A stretch of DNA of 23,436 bases from UPXZ01 sp964634605 (GCA_964634605.1 CAZWLJ010000045.1:1-23436); one strand, 5' to 3'. Numbered from the stretch's first letter, positions 7,831-15,809 are shown. The notes: generated by a model not told the origin, from the letters alone. Program-made: numbers and translations.

Positions 7831-8295
7831 TTACATGTCCCTGTTATAGATGCACAGGTAAGCTTTCCATTTACCGTCCACCTTTTTAAAGATTTCGAGA
7901 CCTTTTGCTTTTACATCAATTACTCCCTCAGGGGTTTTCTTTTTAATAGTTGATGAGCCCCGTACAATAATCAGATCTCCGGACTTTGCCACGTCAATAT
8001 TTTCATTTTTCCACGAATGGGTATTCCAGAGCTTGGTTGTGTCTGCAAATTCAGATGTGATGTCTTTTCTTATGGCTTCGAGGTCATTCAGAATAGGTAT
8101 ACCCTGACCCATTACAATGGCATCAGGTGCATAGTAACTCATGCATTTTTCAACGTCCATGGCTTGATAAGCAGCAGTAAACTGGTTTTCAATGTTTGTA
8201 ATTTCCTCAGTAATAGCTTTGGTGTCTGCTGGTTTGGGTTGGCAGGCATACATCAGGCAGGCAGCCGTCAATAAAAGAAAAAAGATTTTCTTCAT
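7831..8295 (-). CDS. Lipoprotein with SnoaL/DUF4440-like (NTF2-fold) domain
   Basis: A 154-residue lipoprotein with Cys18 in LMYAC as the predicted lipidation site. The mature part matches the DUF4440/SnoaL-like NTF2 fold: a first helix ITNIENQFTAAYQAMDVEKCMSYY with the phrase YYAPDAIVMGQG (about 54-65), a second helix EAIRKDITSEF, and four strands ending in FKKVDGKWKAYLCIYNRDM. In this superfamily the cone-shaped pocket serves as an enzyme site or a ligand-binding site; no catalytic set can be assigned here. It lies 65 bp upstream of the S33-like lipoprotein in the same direction, so the two may be co-transcribed. Function unknown. Confidence 0.7.
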   Translation of the reverse strand: MKKIFFLLLTAACLMYACQPKPADTKAITEEITNIENQFTAAYQAMDVEKCMSYYAPDAIVMGQGIPILNDLEAIRKDITSEFADTTKLWNTHSWKNENIDVAKSGDLIIVRGSSTIKKKTPEGVIDVKAKGLEIFKKVDGKWKAYLCIYNRDM

Positions 8296-8580
8296 TTAAT
8301 GATAATTTTAAAAAATAAAAATGTTGAATAAACTGTAGGGTGAGAAGAATTGCAGGATCAATAACATGCAAAACTGCATGCTCAGACTTATTACTTGTTT
8401 TTTAGTACAACAAGCCGGATCAGTTCAGGAGAAATATAACTTGTAGTTATTCAAAGTATTAAACAATTTTTTAATAAAAAATGTTTTGTTTGGAATAATT
8501 AATTTAATAATTAGCAGGCTGGAAACTAAATCTTTACACCCTGACGTGAGATCTGTCTATGAGCCGAACGCACTCCCTTT
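8296..8580. other. AT-rich gap without a gene
   Basis: Lies upstream of the DUF4440-like gene and downstream of the PrsW-like gene, both on the minus strand. It holds a short hairpin CATGCA/TGCATG (8365-8380). I see no exact TAnnTTTG box on the minus strand and no reading frame with coding character. Confidence 0.4.
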
Positions 8581-9297
8581 TCAACTCTTTTCTCCGGGTT
8601 CGGTGTCTTTGAACACCGAATTGTTCACATGATTATTTATCTTGCCAATCGATGTTTTCCACAAGAACCACACGAAACCGAATACAAGAATGGTACTCAG
8701 CACTCCGGCAAAAGGCAATACATCCACGTAGGGTTCGAGGAAAAAGAGAATAAAGTCGTAAACTCCATGAGCCAGTACAGCAAAGAAAACAGCTTTCAGC
8801 AGGTTGGATGCTTTGCGGACAGAAAAACGGGCAAGCGAAAAATAATAACCCATAATCACTCCGCACAGTGCGTGAAGCGGCACTGCCAGCAAAGCCCTCG
8901 ATATGGCAACGGACATTCCGTGTTCCATCACATACAGGACATTCTCAAGGCAGGCAAAACCCAGCGAAACAAATACGGCGTACAATATGCCATCGTAGTA
9001 CTCATTAAAATTCCTGTCGCGCCAGATGAAAAGATAAAGCAGCGCGAACTTGCTGATTTCCTCCGGTATAGCCGCTTCCCAAAACGAATGAATAAACGCG
9101 GAGTAAACTCCCGGCGCTCCTTCAGGTAAAGGGAACGATATGCTTACAGCCAGCAAAATAGCTGCAAAAGCGGAAAGAATGCCTCCGAAAAATGCTTTCG
9201 CCAGCGATTTCAACGGCTCTTTCTCGAATTTATCCTTTGAATAAAAATAAATCATCAGGATGATGACCGGAAGAATGGATGCAATCAGCAGATTCAT
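8581..9297 (-). CDS. prsW: PrsW-family intramembrane metalloprotease
   Basis: A 238-residue membrane protein with about seven hydrophobic segments. It carries the motif set of the PrsW/CAAX-protease-like family: PEEISKF (E79-E80-x-x-K83), YYDGILYAVFVSLGF, FACLEN (114-119), H142 in VPLHALCG and H177 with D181 in HGVYDF. These glutamates and histidines are thought to bind the catalytic zinc. In Bacillus subtilis PrsW cleaves the anti-sigma factor RsiW in the membrane; in Bacteroidota the target is generally unknown. No sigma/anti-sigma gene lies next to it, so the B. subtilis role should not be transferred. A TATTTTTA sequence on the minus strand (plus coordinates 9314-9321) could be its -7 box. 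Confidence 0.88.
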   Translation of the reverse strand: MNLLIASILPVIILMIYFYSKDKFEKEPLKSLAKAFFGGILSAFAAILLAVSISFPLPEGAPGVYSAFIHSFWEAAIPEEISKFALLYLFIWRDRNFNEYYDGILYAVFVSLGFACLENVLYVMEHGMSVAISRALLAVPLHALCGVIMGYYFSLARFSVRKASNLLKAVFFAVLAHGVYDFILFFLEPYVDVLPFAGVLSTILVFGFVWFLWKTSIGKINNHVNNSVFKDTEPGEKS

Positions 9298-9371
9298 AAA
9301 CTTAAATTTTTAGTAAAAATACAGTAAAAAATGATTTATCCGATACCTGCTGCCCATGTTTTTAGAAAAAT

Positions 9372-9417
9372 AAATGAGCAACTTACCGGCAGTTGCCGAG
9401 GGGTTGCTCATTTTTTT
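9372..9417. terminator. Intrinsic terminator after the T9SS repeat-protein gene
   Basis: Arms AAATGAGCAAC (9372-9382) and GTTGCTCATTT (9403-9413) with an inner stem CGGC/GCCG (9387-9398). A and T tracts flank both sides, so on the minus strand it ends in TTTATTTTT, downstream of the 9463 gene end. It could act in both directions. Confidence 0.75.
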
Positions 9418-9462
9418 GTTCATTTTACCTTTCTGAATGGAGATTTCAGAAAAAAACCTTGC

Positions 9463-11106
9463 TTACTGCAGGAGCAGTTTTTTGGTGTACGTATTATTTC
9501 CTGTATGGATCCGGATCAGGTATAAGCCATCCGTAAAACCGGATATATTGATGGATTTTGAACGGACCATTTCAGGTAAAGCTACCATTTTGACGATTGC
9601 TCCCTGTGTGTTAACAATTTCCACGGCAGTCATGTCCTCATCTGATGTGATTGTAAATTTCTCTTTAGCCGGGTTGGGATATATTTTCAGATGAATATCA
9701 TTCTGCTCATCCAGCCCGTCCGGCACGGAATGATAGTAGAAGCGGATGCTGTCGCCCGTAGTAACCGCCTGACTATCCAAATCAAATGTTTTGTCCGAAA
9801 TTTCTGTTTCAGAGTTATTTGAATTGTATTTATGAGTATTAAGGTTAAAAAGATTCCATTTCATGTTCTGCCAGATTTCGTCACTCATTCGTACCTCATT
9901 GAAATTACTGTCATATTCGTAGGAATATCTACCGGTGCTAACCCAGGCATTGTCCGTCCAGTTTTGATACCATTCAGACAGCGTGTCGTCATTTGAATTA
10001 AATGAACGTGTAACTCTTGATTTATCGAGCCAGGCTCCTGAAGTCCATTCCTGATAAATTTCCATTAGTTGATTTCCATGCGAATCATACGTAAAAGTAC
10101 TCTGACTTCCATTTTCCCAGGCTGAACCGGACCATTTTTGTATCAGGTAATTCGTATTGTTGTCGTTTGAATCATAAGTGTAAGATTCTTTCTGCGTGTT
10201 GAGCCAGGCTCCTGAATTCCATACCTGATATATGTAGGTAGACAGATATTTGTTTGAATGGTAGGTATATTGTTCGTAGGTGCCATTTTTCCACACACCT
10301 GCTTCCCAGTATTTTTTCAGACAAGTAGTCAGATGACTGTTGCTGTCGTATGTATTCTCGGTGTAAAGCTGATTTATCCAGCTTCCGGTTTCCCAGTTCT
10401 GTTCGGTAAGCGTAAGCACATCACCGGCAGTATTGTAAGTGAACATATCCCGAGACACGTTTACTGGAGGGACGAAATTTCCCCAGGCGTCAAAACCAAT
10501 CTGATCTGTTATTGTCAGTACCCGGTTATTTCCATCATAAGTATATGCTGTTTGCATAAAAACAACCCACGCTGATTCATACCAAACTTCAGTTATAAAG
10601 GCAGTCATGTTTTTATTGCTGTCGTAAGTGGTACGTAATCGCATCGAATTTTCCCAGCCACTCTCACCCCAGTCTTCCATGAGCATTTCGGTTGTTTGGT
10701 CGCTGGTGTTGTATGTGTAAGTAGTCCTTCCTTCGTTCACCCATTCCTCGATGTCTGTATCCCACTGCTGATTGATGGAGCTTATCAGCCGGTTCCGGGC
10801 ATCGTAGGTTATTTTAATGGTTTTTTCGGAGTTAACCCATTTCTGCAGATCCGCATCCCAGTTCCAGTATCGTACACTATCCTGCAAATCTGTCTGAGCA
10901 GCTATTTGCAGTTTTGCTTTATAGAAATCAAGGATCTTTTCGGAAGTCAGCACACCGGGAATTTTCCAGGTCGGCTTTTTCGGAAATGATTTTATCACTT
11001 CCATCGGGGTTTTCACCGGTTGCTTAGCGGTTCGGAACATTTGCGGGAGCTGAGCAACAGCATTAACAGAGAATGCGATTAGTAACAAAAGTAGAATTCT
11101 TTTCAT
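9463..11106 (-). CDS. T9SS cargo protein with 12 Trp/Tyr-rich ~29-residue repeats
   Basis: A 547-residue secreted protein. Residues 1-18 are a signal peptide (...SVNAVA). Residues about 80-445 form 12 imperfect repeats with the core W-x-x-G-x-W-x-N, then a strand ending T-Y-D-S-N-x-N. The leading Trp residues at 238, 267, 296, 325, 354, 383 and 412 are exactly 29 apart; earlier units vary from 29 to 34. The TYDSNGN-like part resembles YD/RHS repeats, but no RHS core or toxin tail is present. Residues about 470-547 are a type A T9SS sorting domain: KIYPNPAKEKF, then V-x-I-x-N-T-Q-G, then the G-L-Y-L-I-R-I strand and a KKLLLQ end. The protein is therefore expected at the cell surface or outside. 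The repeats probably form an extended beta structure, as an adhesin or glycan-binding surface; the ligand is unknown. It is alone between its terminator and a divergent promoter region. Confidence 0.85.
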   Translation of the reverse strand: MKRILLLLLIAFSVNAVAQLPQMFRTAKQPVKTPMEVIKSFPKKPTWKIPGVLTSEKILDFYKAKLQIAAQTDLQDSVRYWNWDADLQKWVNSEKTIKITYDARNRLISSINQQWDTDIEEWVNEGRTTYTYNTSDQTTEMLMEDWGESGWENSMRLRTTYDSNKNMTAFITEVWYESAWVVFMQTAYTYDGNNRVLTITDQIGFDAWGNFVPPVNVSRDMFTYNTAGDVLTLTEQNWETGSWINQLYTENTYDSNSHLTTCLKKYWEAGVWKNGTYEQYTYHSNKYLSTYIYQVWNSGAWLNTQKESYTYDSNDNNTNYLIQKWSGSAWENGSQSTFTYDSHGNQLMEIYQEWTSGAWLDKSRVTRSFNSNDDTLSEWYQNWTDNAWVSTGRYSYEYDSNFNEVRMSDEIWQNMKWNLFNLNTHKYNSNNSETEISDKTFDLDSQAVTTGDSIRFYYHSVPDGLDEQNDIHLKIYPNPAKEKFTITSDEDMTAVEIVNTQGAIVKMVALPEMVRSKSINISGFTDGLYLIRIHTGNNTYTKKLLLQ

Positions 11107-11472
11107 AATGATTGTTTTTTAATGTATAAATTCCGTTGAATGAAATTATTGAATAAAATGCGATATTCTCACTGATCGGATTATTAATTATCCTGGGTCA
11201 TTGTTTGTCGGGAATTCGGTATGATTGTGCTTATCGGTGATTCGGTATGATTGACCGGTGTAAAAGTAGTGTTTTTGTTTTAAATGTATACCCCCAAAAA
11301 GGGGTATTTTCCAAAAATAATCAAGATGGTTCAATTGGAACAACCTGTTTCCGGTAAAAAAAACGGTTTCTTGAAAAAAATCTGCCTCACTTACTTTTTT
11401 TAATTCACATTCTGCGATAAGTAGCAGGGAAATACTATTTTTGCACTCAGTTCTCACCAATCCTCCTGAATT
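11107..11472. promoter_or_regulatory. Divergent intergenic region with direct repeats and a dyad
   Basis: Upstream region of the T9SS repeat gene (minus) and the PH-domain pair (plus). It holds a 14-bp direct repeat ATTCGGTATGATTG at 11214-11227 and 11240-11253 (26-bp period), a dyad ATACCCC/GGGGTAT at 11288-11307, and a plus-strand -7 box at 11436. A minus-strand TACTTTTA (plus coordinates 11261-11268) is a weak candidate -7 box for the T9SS gene; if used, the direct repeats would lie in its leader. Confidence 0.5.
11436..11443 (+). promoter_or_regulatory. -7 promoter box of the PH-domain gene pair
   Basis: TATTTTTG matches TAnnTTTG exactly. The expected start near 11450 leaves a leader of about 23 nt before the ATG at 11473. 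No convincing -33 element is visible. Confidence 0.55.
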
Positions 11473-11991
11473 ATGGACTTTACAAACAATCAAACCGATC
11501 TGGAACAGCTTCCGGCTACAGAAGACATTCTCTACGTTTCGGTAGAAGAAAAATACAAAAAAGTGCTTTACGGCGGGTATTTGCTGCTGTGGGGAATTCC
11601 TGTGCTGGCAAGTGCAGGATCGGCCATCTTTTTTCCTGAGAAAAGGATATTCATGCTGGTTCTTTCGGCGTTTCTTCTCGTGCTAATGTTGTTTATGTTG
11701 CTGTCTGTCAACAGAATTTACGGATTTCTGGGATATGCGCTGCGCGAAAACGACGCATGCCTTCGTTACGGCTTGTTTTTCAGAAAATATTTGTTTGTGC
11801 CCTTCAACCGTATTCAGCATATAAGTGTTGAGGAAGGAATCCTGGCACGGGCTTTCGGTCTGGCTTCACTGAAAATTTACACGGCAGCCGGAGATAACAA
11901 TCATTTTGCACTGAAAGGTATCACCAAAGTGCGGGCTGAAGAAATGAAACAGTTTATTCTTCAAAAAATAAAAACAGATGACTCCAACTGA
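11473..11991 (+). CDS. ydbS: YdbS-like PH domain-containing membrane protein
   Basis: A 172-residue protein with two membrane segments (about 31-53 and 58-78) followed by one bacterial PH domain of the bPH2/DUF304 type (about 85-165). The core is LRYGLFFRKYLFVPFNRIQHISVEEGxLxRxFGLASLKIYTAAG, with the diagnostic P-x-x-R-I-Q-H-I phrase. It overlaps the following gene by 14 bp, so the two are translated from one message. The order small one-PH protein then large multi-PH protein is that of B. subtilis ydbS-ydbT, a SigW-regulated pair linked to resistance against bacteriocin-type peptides. Whether this Bacteroidota pair has the same job is unknown; the symbol reflects family and order only. Confidence 0.85.
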   Translation: MDFTNNQTDLEQLPATEDILYVSVEEKYKKVLYGGYLLLWGIPVLASAGSAIFFPEKRIFMLVLSAFLLVLMLFMLLSVNRIYGFLGYALRENDACLRYGLFFRKYLFVPFNRIQHISVEEGILARAFGLASLKIYTAAGDNNHFALKGITKVRAEEMKQFILQKIKTDDSN

Positions 11992-13459
11992 TTTTACCGT
12001 TGAAAATAAACTGCCTTTATCTGCCGTCATTTACCTGATAATTGTCAGTATCAAAAAAGCGATAAAAGAGCTTTGGGGTCTGATGGGGATTGCGCTGATT
12101 ACCAATAACAGCAGCACGATTAGTCTGTTTTGGAAAATCATTCTTATCATCCTGGGTATTGTCCTGTTTGCGGTCATCAGAGGTATTTTGATGTACCGAA
12201 ATTTTAGTTATGCCGTAAAAAACGAGGAGTTAATTGTCAGAAAAGGGGCATTCAGGAAAACGGTTTTAAGTATTCCGCTGCATAAAATACAGAATATCAG
12301 CACCACGCAGAGTTTTTGGCAGCAAATGCTGGATATTATCACATTAAGCGTTGATACGGCAGGTTCCACTAAAAATGAACTGGAAATATTCTTAGACATC
12401 GAAACATCCGACGGATTAAAAGCGTATCTGCTTCAATCACGTACAGATACGGTTTCCGAAACATCAGACGAAGAGCGTATTTCTCCGGCCGGAACAGCTG
12501 ATACTCAGCCGCCGCTGCACATTTATCAGTATGACATCAGGCAGCTGCTGATTTCTGCTCTCAGCCGAAACCACCTGAAAAGCATCACCATTTTATTCGC
12601 CGTTTTCTTTACTTTTTTCAATCAGATAGGAGAACGTTATCAGAAAGATATAATTAACTCGGCAGCAAGCTATTTACCTCATGATATGCCAGTTACGTAC
12701 TGGATTGTTGTAGTACTTGTTATTTTCAGCATCAGCGTCGTTGTTAATATTATCATTACCTGCCTGAGATATTACAATCTAACGGTAAAACTATCTTCAG
12801 ACAAAATTGCTTACCACGCCGGATTAATCAGGCAAATGGATCAGGTTATCAGTCTGGATAAGATTCAGGTAATAGAAGAAACCACCGTGCTGCTTGAAAA
12901 AGCACTGAAGGTTTCAAGTCTGAGAGTACATCAGTTCGTGGTTTTTGGCGAAAAATCCAGAAATGAAGTTCAGTTTTTCATGCCCGGCTTTAAGTATGCC
13001 AGCGAGCTGACGGGCAGGATTTATCCGGCATCTGACACAGAACAGTTCTCAGAAGTTCATTCCCTGAGAAGTTTTCTTTTCAGAAATTTTTATTTCTACG
13101 CAGCTATTCCGGCGTTCGTTTTTACTGCTTTGTCGTTTTATGATATCCGTTCGCTGATTTTGCTTGCCTTATCATTGATTATAGCAGGTTACGGAGCGTA
13201 TCTGCGTTATCAGAAAAGCAAAGCTGAAATCGGAAATGATTTCATACGCATATACTCAGGCACATTCGGTAAGAAACTCAGCACTGTTAAAATCAGGAAT
13301 ATTCAGAACATTATACTTCGTCAGTCCGTTTTTCAGCAACGGAGCAAAACGGCTTCACTCATTATTTCCACACGCTGGCGGAGTCTCACCATCCCGTTTA
13401 TCAACGAAAGCGAAGCTAAGCGCGTACTCGATTTTTTACTTTATAAAACTGAGTGCTGA
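11978..13459 (+). CDS. ydbT: YdbT-like protein with three PH domains
   Basis: A 493-residue membrane protein with three modules, each a pair of hydrophobic segments followed by a bPH2/DUF304 domain. PH domains lie at about 72-155 (SIPLHKIQNISTTQSFWQQ), 265-350 (VISLDKIQVIEETTVLLEK) and 412-490 (TVKIRNIQNIILRQSVFQQ). Each repeats the family phrase x-x-K/R-I/N-I-Q-x-I followed by a helix. Membrane pairs lie near 10-28/50-72, 200-216/240-262 and 368-388/390-408. Together with the upstream gene the operon encodes four PH domains. It probably forms a membrane complex with the YdbS-like partner. The proposed protective role against membrane-active peptides comes from B. subtilis and is only inference here. 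Confidence 0.85.
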   Translation: MTPTDFTVENKLPLSAVIYLIIVSIKKAIKELWGLMGIALITNNSSTISLFWKIILIILGIVLFAVIRGILMYRNFSYAVKNEELIVRKGAFRKTVLSIPLHKIQNISTTQSFWQQMLDIITLSVDTAGSTKNELEIFLDIETSDGLKAYLLQSRTDTVSETSDEERISPAGTADTQPPLHIYQYDIRQLLISALSRNHLKSITILFAVFFTFFNQIGERYQKDIINSAASYLPHDMPVTYWIVVVLVIFSISVVVNIIITCLRYYNLTVKLSSDKIAYHAGLIRQMDQVISLDKIQVIEETTVLLEKALKVSSLRVHQFVVFGEKSRNEVQFFMPGFKYASELTGRIYPASDTEQFSEVHSLRSFLFRNFYFYAAIPAFVFTALSFYDIRSLILLALSLIIAGYGAYLRYQKSKAEIGNDFIRIYSGTFGKKLSTVKIRNIQNIILRQSVFQQRSKTASLIISTRWRSLTIPFINESEAKRVLDFLLYKTEC

Positions 13460-13474
13460 TTGTGTAATAACGAA

Positions 13475-13533
13475 CGCTGATGACACGGATTTTTCACGGA
13501 ATTTATCCGGAAACTAAATCTGTATCATCAGCG
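13475..13533. repeat. Long dyad between convergent genes, dispersed-repeat-like
   Basis: CGCTGATGACACGGATTT (13475-13492) pairs with AAATCTGTATCATCAGCG (13516-13533): 18 positions with only two non-Watson-Crick pairs, one a G-T wobble and one C-A depending on strand. The 23-base loop carries a further TCACGGA/TCCGG-like partial match. Sequences of the form 'GATGACACGGATTTTCACGGA' are, from memory, common dispersed elements in Bacteroidota. Its place between two converging gene ends would suit a transcription stop. Confidence 0.6.
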
Positions 13534-13584
13534 TATATGTTTAATCGATCTTTCTTCAGCAGGGTTTTATCCCTTTTCACCGAT

Positions 13585-14799
13585 TCAGCGCGAATTATAA
13601 TTCCTGCCAGACATGAAGCTCAGTTTGCGCTTGAAATGAAGCCACCAGAAGGCTCTTATCAGCAGCAGCAATATGAGAGGAATGAAGGCTGTATTGATTG
13701 TCTGTATACCCATAGCGCCCACGAAAAGCACGATGAGAAAGAAAACAATATTCACAATCTGCCACACGTTCACAATTTTCAACGCTTTTCTGAACCAGAT
13801 AAGAATACCTAACAGGATACTCAGCGGATTGCACCAGAGCAAATTTATATTTGATTTCACCAGCGGATGAATGGAGAAGAACATGAGGTAAAACAGAATG
13901 ATTCCGGCAAATCCGGCAATGATGTAAAGCAACGAATCAACCAGTGTGAAATATTTTTTCATACGGTACTCGAACAGTGTGAGCAGCAGACCTGCAAGCA
14001 ACACTAACGAGGTGGCCAAAAGGGGCATTTTCAGGTAATTAACCGTCTCAACCTCCTCTTTTCGGGAAATAATGATGCGTTCATCCTTTATCAGGTTACG
14101 GGCGAGCGTGTCATTATCAACAATCACCACTTCGCTCATCTCCTTGCTCAGCACTTCGGGCAGAAACATCGTTTCCCACTTGGAGGCTATTCTGTCGGCA
14201 TCTGCTCCGAAAACAAGATCAATCCCGAACATCAGCCAGCTTTTTTCGCCGGTATATGAGGCCACCCATTCGCGGAACGTGCGGTTGTCTTTCGATAGGT
14301 TGTAATGAATGTACTTTCCCCTGAACAACTCCAGCACCTTATCGCGCGGACGTGTGGCGCAGTTGTCGAACACAAAATTATACAGGTAATTGCGGTTTTG
14401 GGGCAGGTAATTTACAAACAGGGCATCGAGCAACTGCTGCTTTTCCTCTCTCGAAAGGTTGAGCACCTGCTCTGTGACCTGCGAATTGCGCTCGGCATAC
14501 TGGGGGAGGAAATTACTCGTTTTGTACACTCCCAGCATGTAGTAGGTTTCACCCCTGATGAAATTGGTATAAAAATCGGGCTGATCGAAGTCGAATATCC
14601 CGTAGTTGAATACCAGATCAACTCCGGTGGAGGGATCGTAATAACGAAGAGCGGTATGACCGAATTTTTCGTACGCGGCCGGACCCGGCGAACAGGTTAT
14701 CAGACTTATTTCAGCCGTATCAGTTACAATTATCGACTGCGCTTTGACAGAAATAAAAACACCAAAAATACATATCCAGGTGATAAGAATCCGTTTCAT
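13585..14799 (-). CDS. lnb: Lnb/DUF4105-type protein, candidate lipoprotein N-acyltransferase
   Basis: A 404-residue protein with a signal peptide (1-20, ...ISVKA), a periplasmic domain (about 24-250) and five C-terminal membrane helices (near 256-277, 287-309, 319-337, 346-364, 368-387). The periplasmic part has the DUF4105 hallmarks: TCSPGPAAYEKFGHTALRYYD with His48, FNYGIFDFDQPDF, FIRGETYYMLG and FVFDNCATRPRD with Cys147. A His/Cys pair in this fold suggests thiol-type acyl transfer. DUF4105 plus five helices is the architecture recently named Lnb, which adds the third acyl chain to lipoproteins in Bacteroides, a group lacking Lnt; this is from memory. The reading frame extends upstream to 14955, but the promoter box at 14825-14832 and the signal peptide fix the start at 14799. 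Bacteroidota genomes often hold several DUF4105 paralogues, so which one is the main enzyme cannot be told. Confidence 0.78.
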   Translation of the reverse strand: MKRILITWICIFGVFISVKAQSIIVTDTAEISLITCSPGPAAYEKFGHTALRYYDPSTGVDLVFNYGIFDFDQPDFYTNFIRGETYYMLGVYKTSNFLPQYAERNSQVTEQVLNLSREEKQQLLDALFVNYLPQNRNYLYNFVFDNCATRPRDKVLELFRGKYIHYNLSKDNRTFREWVASYTGEKSWLMFGIDLVFGADADRIASKWETMFLPEVLSKEMSEVVIVDNDTLARNLIKDERIIISRKEEVETVNYLKMPLLATSLVLLAGLLLTLFEYRMKKYFTLVDSLLYIIAGFAGIILFYLMFFSIHPLVKSNINLLWCNPLSILLGILIWFRKALKIVNVWQIVNIVFFLIVLFVGAMGIQTINTAFIPLILLLLIRAFWWLHFKRKLSFMSGRNYNSR

Positions 14800-14824
14800 A
14801 ACTCCATTTTTTTTGTAACAAGTA

Positions 14825-14832
14825 CAAATGTA
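14825..14832 (-). promoter_or_regulatory. -7 promoter box of the lnb-like gene
   Basis: On the minus strand this reads TACATTTG, an exact TAnnTTTG match. The expected start lies near 14818, about 19 nt before the ATG at 14799, which decides the start codon of the gene. Confidence 0.65.
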
Positions 14833-15004
14833 GTATATTTCTTTCAAACAATGCACGAAACTTTTCACCGATTTTCGCCGGAAGAAAAAAGATTGAATCA
14901 GAGAAAACAAAACGGCAGATGAAGAAAATGTTAATTTCCGGAAAATCAGAAACATATTTTAGTACTTTTTGGCTGCATTTGAATACAATCTGAATTTTTT
15001 ATAG

Positions 15005-15012
15005 TAAATTTG
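15005..15012 (+). promoter_or_regulatory. -7 promoter box of the Crp-like regulator gene
   Basis: TAAATTTG matches TAnnTTTG. A TTTG at 14978-14981 lies 23 bp upstream, slightly longer than the usual 19-21 bp spacer. The leader would be about 30 nt. Confidence 0.55.
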
Positions 15013-15050
15013 TGCTGTAAAACATTGTTTTCAAACATAAAAAGCACACC

Positions 15051-15752
15051 ATGGCAAAAAGACATAGTACATTGCTGAAACCGATTGAAGATATATTTAC
15101 TTTTTGGGATGTGATGACACCCGATGAGCGGAATTTTGTAAAAAACACGTATACCGTTCAGCATTACAAAAAAAACGAAATCATTCAGATAGAAGGTGAC
15201 GCTCCCACGCACCTGATGGTACTGGCGAGCGGAAAGGTAAAAGTGTACAAAACGGGCTTTGGTAATCATCCGCAGATAGTACGCATGCTGAAACCGGGTG
15301 AAAATTTCGGTTACCGCGCCATCATCGCCAACGAACCCAACAGCACCACCGTAACGGCTTTCGAGGCCTCGTCGGTTTACATGATCAGCGGTGAGATTTT
15401 TCTTTCCATCCTGCGCCACAACAACGCTTTTTGCTACCGCTTTCTGGAAGAAATGTCATTCGATCTGGCCGAATCAGATGCACGTACTGTCAATTTGACA
15501 CAAAAACACATACGCGGAAGATTGGCAGAATCTTTGCTGTTTTTAAAGGAAAACTATGGAGTGGAAGAAGACGGAGCAACAATCAGCATCTATCTTTCCA
15601 GAGAAGACCTGGCTAACCTTTCGAACATGACCACCTCCAACGCCATCCGCACGCTGGCAAGTTTTGTGAACGATGAAATGATAGCCATGGACGGGCGGAA
15701 ACTTAAAATCATCGATGAAGAAAGACTCCGGAAAACAAGCAAATTAGGATAA
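15051..15752 (+). CDS. Crp/Fnr-family transcriptional regulator
   Basis: A 233-residue regulator with an N-terminal cyclic-nucleotide-binding-type beta-roll (about 20-125: EIIQIEGDAPTHLMVLASGKVKVYK, KPGENFGYRAII), a dimerisation helix (about 127-147) and a C-terminal winged helix with YLSREDLANLSNMTTSNAIRTLASF (181-205). The phosphate-binding arginine of cAMP-binding Crp is not seen in the expected place (EPNSTTVTAFE), and there is no FNR-type N-terminal cysteine cluster. The signal is therefore probably not cAMP and not sensed by an Fe-S cluster; it is otherwise unknown. It is followed at 57 bp by a TPR protein on the same strand, with no terminator seen between them, so the two may be co-transcribed. 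Confidence 0.88.
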   Translation: MAKRHSTLLKPIEDIFTFWDVMTPDERNFVKNTYTVQHYKKNEIIQIEGDAPTHLMVLASGKVKVYKTGFGNHPQIVRMLKPGENFGYRAIIANEPNSTTVTAFEASSVYMISGEIFLSILRHNNAFCYRFLEEMSFDLAESDARTVNLTQKHIRGRLAESLLFLKENYGVEEDGATISIYLSREDLANLSNMTTSNAIRTLASFVNDEMIAMDGRKLKIIDEERLRKTSKLG

Positions 15753-15809
15753 TGCATTTCTTTTGTTTTTCACCCGGTTTCTCATCCGAAAAAAAAACGA
15801 AAACAAAAG

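Noticed and set aside
8629..9129. 166-codon plus-strand frame opposite the PrsW-like gene
   Set aside because: The minus strand holds a full set of PrsW motifs; the opposite frame has no recognisable features.
9463..11106. RHS/YD-repeat polymorphic toxin
   Set aside because: Repeats resemble YD units, but there is no RHS core motif, no variable toxin tail and no immunity gene; the C-terminus is a T9SS sorting domain.
11188..11493. 101-codon minus-strand frame across the divergent intergenic region
   Set aside because: It runs through the direct repeats, the dyad and a promoter box and begins inside the YdbS-like gene; no family features.
14305..14922. 205-codon plus-strand frame opposite the Lnb-like gene
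   Set aside because: Shadow of the DUF4105 coding sequence; crosses the promoter region and has no protein features.
14800..14955. N-terminal extension of the Lnb-like protein by 52 codons
   Set aside because: The promoter box at 14825-14832 lies within it and the signal peptide begins at 14799.
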